Shown: piece by piece, positions 1 through 5,032 of the stretch
Position numbering within the stretch: the stretch's first letter is position 1
Layout: each line of letters starts with the position of its first letter
Assembly: GCA_025964055.1 (NCBI GenBank)
Contig: JAOPZP010000017.1
Location: forward strand, 1 to 5,503
Reading direction: 5' to 3'
Length of the DNA stretch: 5,503 bases
Source of the DNA: Conexibacter sp.
GTDB taxonomy: Bacteria; Actinomycetota; Thermoleophilia; Solirubrobacterales; Solirubrobacteraceae
The notes under the pieces: generated by a model
Seen by the model: the letters and a program-made list of their open reading frames with translations, nothing else
Database searches by the model: none
What the model was told of the DNA's origin: nothing
Program-made: the position numbers and the translations under genes

Positions 1-161
1 GACCGCTCTGGGCGCCACCGGCGGTCGCCCGCCGGCTCGCCGGCGATGCGGTCGTCCACTACGCCACGACGCTGCCCGGCAACGCCAACGGCCGCGCCCG
101 CGCCGCCTTCGGCTGGGCGCCGCGCCCGTGGCGTCAGGGCTTCGCGGAGGCCTTCGCCTGA
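1..161 (+). CDS. C-terminal part of an SDR-family NAD(P)-dependent epimerase/dehydratase (5' end outside window)
   Basis: The frame starting at base 3 is open from the window edge to TGA at 159-161 and gives about 52 residues. The tail reads GDAVVHYATTLPGNANGRAR, then AAFGWAPR-PWRQGF. This matches the end of extended short-chain dehydrogenases of the nucleotide-sugar epimerase type, where a G-x-S/A-N-x-K/R segment precedes an 'LGW.P....W..GF' helix. The Rossmann NAD-binding domain and the YxxxK catalytic residues would lie upstream and cannot be checked, so substrate and reaction are unknown. The gene is followed without a gap by the GluQRS gene: its stop codon overlaps the proposed CTG start, and the GGAGG ribosome-binding site lies inside it. 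This suggests translational coupling. The family call rests only on this C-terminal signature and gene context. Confidence 0.72.
   Translation, partial: PLWAPPAVARRLAGDAVVHYATTLPGNANGRARAAFGWAPRPWRQGFAEAFA
146..150 (+). promoter_or_regulatory. Shine-Dalgarno GGAGG that decides the gluQRS start
   Basis: A perfect GGAGG lies 7 nt before a CTG at 158-160 in the GluQRS frame. No ATG or TTG occurs in that frame between here and the conserved RYAPSPTG motif. The only conventional start candidate is GTG at 128, which has no comparable ribosome-binding site. The site therefore argues for CTG initiation. Confidence 0.5.
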
Positions 162-1081
162 GCGGCGCGGTCAACCGCACGGGCCGGTACGCGCCCTCGC
201 CGACCGGCACGCTGCACCTCGGCAACCTGCGCACCGCGCTGCTCGCGTGGCTCTACGCCCGCGCCCAGGGCGCGTCGTTCCTGCTCCGCGTCGAGGACCT
301 CGACGCCGGCCGGGTGCGCGCCCATCTCGAGGGTAAGCAGCTCGCCGACCTGCACACGCTCGGCCTGGACTGGGACGGCGAGGTGGTGCGGCAGTCCGAG
401 CGGCTGGACGGCTACGCCGCGGCGCTGACCCGGCTCGAGGCCGACGGCTCGATCTACCCGTGCTGGTGCACGCGGGCCGAGATCCGCGAGGCCGCCTCGG
501 CCCCCCACGGACCGCTGCCCGAGGGCCACTACCCCGGGACCTGCCGCCGGCTGACCGCCGCGCAGCGGGCCGAGCGGGAGGCGTCCGGGCGCCCGCCGGC
601 GCTGCGGGTCGACGCCGGCGCCGCGCGCGTCGCGTTCACCGATCGCCTGCACGGGCCGCAGGACGGTGTGGTCGACGACTTCGTCGTGCGCCGCAACGAC
701 GGCGCATTCGCCTACAACCTGGCCGTCGTGGTCGACGACGGCGCGCAGGGCGTCGGCGAGGTGGTCCGCGGCGACGACCTCCTGGACTCCACCCCGCGCC
801 AGCTCTGGCTCGCGGCCCGCCTGGGCCTGCCGGAGCCGTCGTTCGCCCATGTGCCGCTGGTGCTCGGCGGCGACGGCGCGCGGCTGGCCAAGCGCCACGG
901 TGCCGTCACGCTGGCCGACCGCCTGGAGCTGGGCGAGCCCGTCGACACGATCCGGGCGCGCCTGGCCGCCTCGGTCGGCCTCTGCGATCCCGCCGAGCGG
1001 CCCTCCCCTGCCGAGCTCGTCGCGCGCTTCGACCCGGCCGCCTTCGCCCCGCCGCCGTCCGGGCCGCTCCCCGGCAGCTAG
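158..1081 (+). CDS. gluQRS: tRNA glutamyl-Q(34) synthetase GluQRS
   Basis: A truncated glutamyl-tRNA-synthetase paralogue that, in characterised homologues, attaches glutamate to the queuosine base at position 34 of tRNA(Asp) in the cytoplasm. Counting from the proposed CTG start (307 aa), it has RYAPSPTGTLHLGN at 10-23 (HIGH-type motif), RVEDLD at 44-49 and a zinc knuckle of C102-x-C104 plus Y125-x3-C129. The active-site block includes RGDDLLDSTPRQ, and a KMSKS-like LAKRHG lies at 243-248. The protein ends soon after the catalytic core, so the C-terminal anticodon-binding domain of true GluRS is missing, as expected. CTG at 158 is preferred because GGAGG sits 7 nt upstream and the CTG overlaps the upstream TGA (CTGA). 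GTG at 128 would add 10 residues and a 34-nt overlap with the SDR gene. The function call is strong; the start is uncertain. RNase D follows after 23-44 nt. Confidence 0.93.
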   Translation: MSGAVNRTGRYAPSPTGTLHLGNLRTALLAWLYARAQGASFLLRVEDLDAGRVRAHLEGKQLADLHTLGLDWDGEVVRQSERLDGYAAALTRLEADGSIYPCWCTRAEIREAASAPHGPLPEGHYPGTCRRLTAAQRAEREASGRPPALRVDAGAARVAFTDRLHGPQDGVVDDFVVRRNDGAFAYNLAVVVDDGAQGVGEVVRGDDLLDSTPRQLWLAARLGLPEPSFAHVPLVLGGDGARLAKRHGAVTLADRLELGEPVDTIRARLAASVGLCDPAERPSPAELVARFDPAAFAPPPSGPLPGS

Positions 1082-1111
1082 CGCAGGGCACCCTCGCGGC
1101 GGCAATGCGGA

Positions 1112-1117
1112 TAGCGT
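1112..1117 (+). promoter_or_regulatory. Possible -10 hexamer TAGCGT directly upstream of the RNase D start
   Basis: TAGCGT fits the actinobacterial -10 pattern TAnnnT and lies 8 nt before the ATG at 1126, a spacing that would put transcription at or near the start codon (leaderless mRNA). No convincing -35 is visible and there is no strong Shine-Dalgarno before this ATG. In GC-rich DNA such a hexamer can also occur by chance. If RNase D starts at 1105 instead, this site lies inside the gene. Confidence 0.3.
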
Positions 1118-1125
1118 GCGCGGCC

Positions 1126-2286
1126 ATGGCGCGGTCGACCGCAGACATCGCCCAGCGCGCCCGGGAGACCGGACGGCTGGGCATCGACACGGAGTTCATG
1201 GGCGAGGGCCGCTACCAGCCCCTGCTCTGCCTCGCCCAGATCGCGCTCGACGACGGCGAGGGCGGCACCGAGGTCATCGTCCTCGACCCGCTGACCGAGG
1301 AGTACGACACCGAGCCGCTGGCCGAGGTCCTCGCCGACCCGGCGGTCGAGATCGTGCTGCACGCCGCGCGCCAGGACGTCGCGCTGCTGCGCCGCGACTG
1401 GGGCGCGCCGATCACCAACGTCTTCGACACACAGGTCGCCGCGGGGTTCGCCGGCATGCGCGCCCAGCTGGGTTACGAGCCCCTGCTGAAGGAGACGCTC
1501 GGCGTCCGGCTGCGCAAGTCCGCGTCGTTCACCCGCTGGGACGACCGGCCGCTGACCGAGGAGCAGCTCGGCTACGCCCGCGAGGACGTGCTGCACCTGC
1601 TCCAGGTCGCCACGGTCCTGCAGGACCGGCTGACCGACCTCGGGCGCCTGGAGTGGGCGCGCGAGGAGTGCCGCTCGTTCGAGGCGATCGACGACAAGCG
1701 CGACCTCGACGTCGTCTTCGGCAAGCTGCCGCGGGTCAACTCGCTCGAGCCCGCCCAGCGCGCGGTGGCGCGCGAGCTGGTCGAGTGGCGCGAGGAGGCT
1801 GCACGCGCCGGCGACCGCCCCGTCTCGGGCGTCCTGCACGACGCCGCGCTGATCGAGATCGCCAAGCGCCGGCCGGCCAGCGTCGACCGGCTGCGCCAGA
1901 TCCGCGGGCTCAACGACGCGACGTTGCACCGTCGCGGCAAGGCGATCGTCGAGGCGGTCGCCCGTGGACGCCAGCGCGAGGGCATCCCTGTCGAGGGCCA
2001 GCGCCCGTCCCAGCCCGACGCCGAGGACGCGCCGATCATCGCGCTCGGCGAGGCGCTCGTCCGCGCCCGGGCGATGGAGTCGGGGCTCGCCTACGAGCTC
2101 ATCGCGGCGCGTGCCGACCTGCAGCGCATCGTCACGGCGGTGCGCGAGGGCGAGCCCGAGCCCGACGTCCGGACGCTCCAGGGCTGGCGGCGCGAGGTCG
2201 TCGGCGACGAGCTGCTGCAGCTGCTCGGCGGACACCGCACGCTGCGCGTCGGCCCCGAGCACCGGGTCGAGATCAGCCACTCGTAG
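1126..2286 (+). CDS. rnd: Ribonuclease D (DEDDy 3'-5' exonuclease with HRDC domains)
   Basis: A predicted cytoplasmic 3'-5' exoribonuclease that trims tRNA precursors and other small RNAs, using two metal ions. From the ATG at 1126 the product is 386 aa, close to the usual 370-390. The exonuclease motifs are complete: Exo I is D21-T-E23 in LGIDTEFMGEGRY, Exo II is D84 in VLHAARQDVALL, and Exo III is Y150-x3-D154 in GYAREDVLHLL, which marks the DEDDy class. WDDRPL at 138-143 is typical of the family. An HRDC domain covers about 207-280, and a second HRDC-like C-terminal region follows a linker at about 310-375. An in-frame ATG at 1105 would add 7 residues (MRIACAA); I prefer 1126 because the product then opens like RNase D and a -10-like hexamer precedes it. 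The gene lies 44 nt after GluQRS and converges on the diguanylate cyclase gene. Confidence 0.92.
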   Translation: MARSTADIAQRARETGRLGIDTEFMGEGRYQPLLCLAQIALDDGEGGTEVIVLDPLTEEYDTEPLAEVLADPAVEIVLHAARQDVALLRRDWGAPITNVFDTQVAAGFAGMRAQLGYEPLLKETLGVRLRKSASFTRWDDRPLTEEQLGYAREDVLHLLQVATVLQDRLTDLGRLEWAREECRSFEAIDDKRDLDVVFGKLPRVNSLEPAQRAVARELVEWREEAARAGDRPVSGVLHDAALIEIAKRRPASVDRLRQIRGLNDATLHRRGKAIVEAVARGRQREGIPVEGQRPSQPDAEDAPIIALGEALVRARAMESGLAYELIAARADLQRIVTAVREGEPEPDVRTLQGWRREVVGDELLQLLGGHRTLRVGPEHRVEISHS

Positions 2287-2322
2287 CGTCGAGGACGGTC
2301 GAGAACGAGCGCCGTGGGGGCG
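2287..2322. other. Short convergent intergenic gap
   Basis: Only 36 nt separate the TAG of RNase D from the end of the convergent diguanylate cyclase gene. I see no stable hairpin with a T-run here; only short 4-bp pairings such as ACGG/CCGT are possible. Termination is probably factor-dependent or occurs inside the opposing gene. Confidence 0.5.
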
Positions 2323-3453
2323 TCAGGCCGCCAGCGGCACCTCGGTCCCAGCAGCCGCCCGCGCTGCGCCGTCGTCGACGCACACGCGGTTGCGGCCGTC
2401 CTGCTTGGAGCGGTACAGCGCGAGGTCGGCCTGGGCGAAGACCTCGTCGTACTCGAACTCGCCCGGCGGCGACGCGCTGACGCCGAAGGAGATCGTCACC
2501 GGCAGGCCCGCGATGGGCTCGTCGGCGATCGCCGCCCGCAGCGTCTCGGCGACGGCGACGGCCTGGGCGCTGTCGGCGCCGGGCAGCACGATCAGGAACT
2601 CCTCGCCGCCGAGGCGGTAGGCCAGGTCGTAGGCGCGCAGGGCCTTGCGCATGCGATAGGCCACGTCCTTGAGGACGGCGTCGCCGACGGCGTGGCCGTG
2701 GCCGTCGTTGATGGCCTTGAAGTTGTCCAGGTCGCCGACGACCAGCGCCACCGGCTCGCGGAGGATCTCCGCCTGCTGGGTCAGCTCGGCGATGCGGGTC
2801 TGCAGCGCGGTGCGGTTCAGCATGCCCGTCAACCCGTCGATGACCGACGAGCTGCGGTGTTCGAGGTCGGACTTCATGAGCGCGGAGGACAGCAGCGCAA
2901 CCGCGCTGACGAGCGCCACCGGCATCACGATCGAGTCAGGGCGATCCAGGATGTAGGGCGTGTCGACGCCGAAGGTCACGAGCAGCAGCAGTCCGGACAC
3001 GAGGCTGACGCCGACCGCGACGGCGCGCGTGTTGAAGCGTGCGGGCAGCGTGACCAGCGGGATCACCAGCCACGCGACCGCGGGGCTGCGCGGGCCGCCG
3101 GTCAGCGCGATGCCGCAGGCGATGATCAGCTCGGACAGCAACCAGGCCGCGGCGATGGCCATCTCCGGCTGCGGCGCGGTCGCCAGCTGCCGGTCGACGA
3201 TCGCGAAGCCGACCATGGCGACGGTCAGCGGCATGAGGGTCCACCAGCCGATCCACGGCCCGCAGATCAGGAGCGCCACCGCGAGGACGGCGAACGAACC
3301 CTTGCGAAACGGCCGCAGCCGCTCCTCCATGTCGATCGCCCGCACGCGATCCGCCGGCTCGGGGCAGAGCCACGAACGGGGTGCCGCGCCGGGCTCTCGC
3401 TGCTGCTCCACACCCACCTGATCGGATGGGTTGGCGCCGAACCTGAGGCTCAA
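2323..3453 (-). CDS. Membrane-anchored diguanylate cyclase (GGDEF domain, intact A-site and I-site)
   Basis: Predicted to make cyclic di-GMP from two GTP. Numbering from the ATG at 3330 (335 aa), residues 13-150 hold about five hydrophobic membrane segments, for example FAVLAVALLICGPWIGWW at 13-30. A short linker with LMKSDLEHRS follows, then a GGDEF domain at about 163-320. This has DGLTGMLNR at 165-173, metal-binding D200 in VVGDLDNFKAIND, and the catalytic motif GGEEF at 241-245. RAYD at 232-235, exactly five residues before GGEEF, is a canonical product-inhibition I-site. The cyclase should therefore be active and feedback-regulated. No EAL or known extracellular sensor domain is present. 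The start is unsettled: TTG 3453, GTG 3414, GTG 3408, GTG 3345 and ATG 3330 are in frame, none with a good ribosome-binding site. The given start is the longest option. A lipoprotein gene lies upstream on the same strand. Confidence 0.9.
   Translation of the reverse strand: MSLRFGANPSDQVGVEQQREPGAAPRSWLCPEPADRVRAIDMEERLRPFRKGSFAVLAVALLICGPWIGWWTLMPLTVAMVGFAIVDRQLATAPQPEMAIAAAWLLSELIIACGIALTGGPRSPAVAWLVIPLVTLPARFNTRAVAVGVSLVSGLLLLVTFGVDTPYILDRPDSIVMPVALVSAVALLSSALMKSDLEHRSSSVIDGLTGMLNRTALQTRIAELTQQAEILREPVALVVGDLDNFKAINDGHGHAVGDAVLKDVAYRMRKALRAYDLAYRLGGEEFLIVLPGADSAQAVAVAETLRAAIADEPIAGLPVTISFGVSASPPGEFEYDEVFAQADLALYRSKQDGRNRVCVDDGAARAAAGTEVPLAA
3334..3351 (-). promoter_or_regulatory. Perfect inverted repeat 3 nt before the first ATG of the diguanylate cyclase
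   Basis: On the minus strand GATCGC and GCGATC (6 bp) flank a 6-nt loop, and the second arm ends 3 nt before the ATG at 3330. If translation starts there, the hairpin would cover the ribosome-binding region. If translation starts upstream, it is simply inside coding sequence. No role is proven. Confidence 0.35.
3366..3397 (-). repeat. Inverted repeat AGAGCC/GGCTCT
   Basis: A perfect 6-bp inverted repeat at 3366-3371 and 3392-3397 with a 20-nt loop, in the 5' region of the diguanylate cyclase gene. It is one of several potential hairpins in this stretch and weak evidence by itself in GC-rich DNA. Confidence 0.25.
3412..3443 (-). repeat. Two overlapping, mutually exclusive potential hairpins
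   Basis: One hairpin has 7-bp arms at 3412-3418 and 3425-3431 around a 6-nt loop, with one G-U pair in the minus-strand RNA. The other pairs GGTT at 3429-3432 with AACC at 3440-3443 around a 7-nt loop containing GGCGCC. They share bases 3429-3431, so only one can form at a time. That is the geometry used by switching leaders, but it may be chance. Confidence 0.3.
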
Positions 3454-3519
3454 CTGCCTGCGATGCGCAGCTTTCGGACCAAAAGCGTGCTCAAATCTGC
3501 AAGTTTGTGCCGTTTGTGA
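3454..3519 (-). promoter_or_regulatory. Lower-GC gap between lipoprotein and diguanylate cyclase genes; likely promoter or leader region
   Basis: This stretch is about 53% G+C (35 of 66 by my count), well below its surroundings. Minus strand 5' to 3', it holds a tandem CACAAAC repeat, a hairpin with GCTTT/AAAGC arms (3470-3486, 7-nt loop) and a CTGCG/CGCAG hairpin with a 3-nt loop (3458-3470). GCTCAA occurs at 3489-3494 and again at 3448-3453 on the plus strand. There is no TAnnnT hexamer, so I cannot place a sigma-70 -10. I do not recognise a known riboswitch; the conserved core of the c-di-GMP-I (GEMM) class is not present. Confidence 0.45.
3503..3518 (-). repeat. Tandem 7-bp direct repeat CACAAAC
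   Basis: Two copies of CACAAAC (minus strand) occur with a 9-nt period, the first beginning 1 nt after the lipoprotein stop codon. It could be a regulator-binding half-site pair for the diguanylate cyclase, or a chance repeat. Confidence 0.35.
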
Positions 3520-4104
3520 TCAGCGGCAGGCCGGGAGGCAATCGGTCTGCCGGCCGCCGTCCGTGGTGACCGCGGCCGCGCGCCCCTGGTAGCGGAAGGC
3601 GTCGAAGAGCGCTCCGAGCCCCTGGGCCGCGAACGGCGCGCGGTCGACGAGCACGGAGATCCGATCGTCGCGGATGCCCACGCTCCCGCCCAGCTTGCGG
3701 AAGGCGTCGCCGGCCCGCGCCTGCAACAGCGCCCCGGGGTTCTGGGCCGCCAGCACCGTGAGCTCGAGCTGCGCGATCGGCGTCTCGGCGTCGCGCGGGC
3801 GCATGGCCAGGACGTAGGCGACCGACGGCTTGATCGGCGCCGCGGCGCGGAACTCCGCGCACAGCTTCCCGCCGCGCCGCGCCACGCGCAGGCGCACGAG
3901 ATCGCCCTGGGGCTGGGCCGGCTTGCCGGCCAGCCGGCCCCGCTGGTCACCCGCCGGATCGTGCACGGTCGCGACGGGACCGATCTTGGCGCAGTCGGTG
4001 AACGTGCCGTAGCGGTTGGCGTTGTCGGAACCGCAGCCGGCCAGGGTCACCACGACCCCGAGGGCCGCGGCGCCGCCCACGAGGATGCCCGATGCCCTGC
4101 GCAC
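3520..4104 (-). CDS. Predicted lipoprotein of unknown function, possible beta-sandwich
   Basis: A 194-aa product starting at GTG 4104. It has a short basic N-terminus (RR), a hydrophobic stretch and the lipobox L21-A22-G23-C24, followed by GSDN, so it should be lipid-anchored on the outer face of the cytoplasmic membrane. The mature part has four further cysteines (C38, C82, C189, C193), an arrangement compatible with two disulfides. The segment DPAGDQRGR...GDLVRLRVARRGGKLCAEF at about 49-85 alternates like the strands of a carbohydrate-binding/DOMON-type beta-sandwich, but I cannot assign a family. A GGAAG-type ribosome-binding site (plus strand CTTCC, 4115-4119) lies 10 nt before the start. 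The gene precedes the diguanylate cyclase on the same strand and diverges from DoxX. A sensory or accessory role for the cyclase is possible but only inferred from position. Confidence 0.8.
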   Translation of the reverse strand: MRRASGILVGGAAALGVVVTLAGCGSDNANRYGTFTDCAKIGPVATVHDPAGDQRGRLAGKPAQPQGDLVRLRVARRGGKLCAEFRAAAPIKPSVAYVLAMRPRDAETPIAQLELTVLAAQNPGALLQARAGDAFRKLGGSVGIRDDRISVLVDRAPFAAQGLGALFDAFRYQGRAAAVTTDGGRQTDCLPACR

Positions 4105-4172
4105 GCCCGGCAGTCTTCCAGCCCGGGACGAGTTCCGGGTTCACGACGCAAGCGACCGGGCAGCACGGGAGC
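4105..4172. promoter_or_regulatory. Divergent intergenic region with an inverted repeat
   Basis: This 68-nt gap must carry the 5' signals of both the lipoprotein (-) and DoxX (+) genes. An inverted repeat with CCCGG at 4122-4126 and CCGGG at 4135-4139, extendable to 4120-4141 with one wobble, lies near its middle and could be an operator shared by both genes. No TAnnnT -10 element is visible on either strand. GGGAG at 4167-4171 is only 1 nt from the DoxX ATG, too close for a normal ribosome-binding site. Confidence 0.35.
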
Positions 4173-4751
4173 ATGATCGGCACCTTGGCGATTCGCGGCG
4201 TTGCCGGCCCCCTCTTCGTCGGGCATGGCACCCAAAAGCTGTTCGGCTGGTTCGGCGGACACGGCCTGGAGGGCACCGGTGGCTTCTTCGAGAGCATCGG
4301 CCTGCGGCCGGGCAAGCAGCACGCGGCGGCCGCGGGCGCAGCCGAGGCGGTCGGTGGGGCGCTGCTGTTCCTCGGCGCCGCGACACCGGTCGCCGCGGCG
4401 ATGATCACCGGCGCGATGGCCACCGCCATCCGCAAGGTCCACGCGCCCAACGGTCCGTGGGTCACCGAGAACGGCTGGGAGTACAACGCGCTGATCATCG
4501 CCTCGATGGCCGCGATCGTCGAGCACGGCCCCGGCCCGCTCTCGGTCGACGCCAGGCTCTTCCCGAACTGGAAGGGCCCCGCGTGGGCGGCGGCCGCCGT
4601 CGGCGCCGGGGTCGCCGGCTCGTACCTGATCGACATGCTGTCGGAGGGCGAGCAGGGCCCGGCCGACGTCAGCTCGACCGCCGATCCCGCCTCGCCCAAC
4701 GGCGAGGCCCGGATCTCGCCCAACCCGGCCGCATCGCCCACCGAGGGGTAG
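4173..4751 (+). CDS. DoxX family membrane protein
   Basis: A 192-aa predicted integral membrane protein. The N-terminal signature GPLFVGHGTQKLFGWFGGHG at 12-31, then GT...FF at 34-39, is the hallmark of DoxX/DoxD-like proteins, with the conserved H-G-x-Q-K-L-F-G-W-F-G-G core. A second helix region spans about 52-86 (AEAVGGALLFLGAATPVAAA), then VHAPNGPW, WEYNALIIASMAAIVEHGPGPLSVD at 102-126, and a fourth helix at about 137-156. DoxX homologues are four-helix proteins linked to quinone/thiosulfate or thiol redox chemistry, but this subgroup's function is not established. The last 35 or so residues after the final helix are rich in P, S, A, E and look disordered. The ATG at 4173 fits the family start; an upstream ATG at 4092 would run into the divergent lipoprotein gene. 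The next gene begins 24 nt downstream. Confidence 0.9.
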   Translation: MIGTLAIRGVAGPLFVGHGTQKLFGWFGGHGLEGTGGFFESIGLRPGKQHAAAAGAAEAVGGALLFLGAATPVAAAMITGAMATAIRKVHAPNGPWVTENGWEYNALIIASMAAIVEHGPGPLSVDARLFPNWKGPAWAAAAVGAGVAGSYLIDMLSEGEQGPADVSSTADPASPNGEARISPNPAASPTEG

Positions 4752-4763
4752 GCGGCCGCTCGC

Positions 4764-4769
4764 TAGGCT
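4764..4769 (+). promoter_or_regulatory. Putative -10 hexamer TAGGCT for a leaderless transcript
   Basis: TAGGCT fits TAnnnT and ends exactly 6 nt before the ATG at 4776, so transcription would begin at or next to the start codon. That spacing is typical of leaderless actinobacterial genes. No ribosome-binding site is convincing; the intervening bases are GGCGGC. No clear -35 is seen. Confidence 0.45.
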
Positions 4770-4775
4770 GGCGGC

Positions 4776-5021
4776 ATGGCCGCCTGGGAGCCCCTGTGGA
4801 TGTCGCCGGGGGCCTGGGAGGCCATCCGCGACCAGGTCGTCGGCCCCGCACGGGCCGTCGACCCGGCACAGCAGACGTCGCTGGACCTCCTGCGCGCGGC
4901 GTGGGGCGACGCCCGCCGCGAGGGCGATCGCGTCGCGGTCTTCCTCACCCCCGAGCTGGCCGGCGCGCTCGCGTCGCTGCTGGACCAGCAGCCCGAGCTC
5001 GCGGCGTTGCTGGGCACCTGA
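4776..5021 (+). CDS. Small protein of unknown function (81 aa)
   Basis: I do not recognise a family. The product has a tryptophan-rich N-terminus (W4, W8, W14) in MAAWEPLWMSPGAWEAI, a middle segment with W43 in LDLLRAAWGDARREG, a short hydrophobic strand (RVAVFLTPEL) and a leucine/alanine-rich C-terminal helix. It has no Cys, Lys, His, Tyr or Asn, is acidic, and shows no signal peptide or membrane helix, so it is probably a small cytoplasmic protein. Support for coding is a strongly GC-biased third position typical of its neighbours, a clean ATG-to-TGA frame, and a -10-like TAGGCT 6 nt upstream of the ATG. It lies 24 nt after DoxX on the same strand but may have its own promoter. Its role is unknown. 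Confidence 0.72.
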   Translation: MAAWEPLWMSPGAWEAIRDQVVGPARAVDPAQQTSLDLLRAAWGDARREGDRVAVFLTPELAGALASLLDQQPELAALLGT

Positions 5022-5032
5022 GCCGCCTCGGT

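Noticed and set aside
460..1104. Upstream extension of the RNase D frame and the other overlapping plus-strand frame (666-2480)
   Set aside because: The extension overlaps conserved GluQRS codons and reads as Arg/Ala/Pro-rich noise; the 666-2480 frame is out of frame with both real genes.
134..1105. Long minus-strand open frame of about 320 codons opposite GluQRS
   Set aside because: It is antisense to a clearly conserved synthetase; its composition (R, G, A, V-rich, low complexity) is what GC-rich codon bias produces on the opposite strand.
1078..2280. Minus-strand open frame of 400 codons opposite RNase D
   Set aside because: No recognisable domain and it lies fully opposite the conserved DEDDy exonuclease, so it is a shadow frame.
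2314..3519. Plus-strand open frame of 401 codons opposite the diguanylate cyclase
   Set aside because: Histidine, arginine and aspartate-rich low-complexity product; the opposite strand carries the intact GGEEF cyclase.
3400..3519. Known c-di-GMP-I (GEMM) riboswitch in front of the cyclase
   Set aside because: A GAAAG element is present at the right general place, but the conserved GEMM core (GGCAAACC and GACGCAAAGCC-type segments) is not.
4092..4172. Earlier ATG for DoxX at 4092
   Set aside because: It would cross the divergent lipoprotein start and adds 27 residues unlike the family N-terminus; ATG 4173 gives the typical DoxX beginning.
3947..4741. Minus-strand open frame of 264 codons opposite DoxX
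   Set aside because: It overlaps the start of the lipoprotein gene and opposes a well-supported DoxX gene; it is Ala/Pro-rich with no domain.
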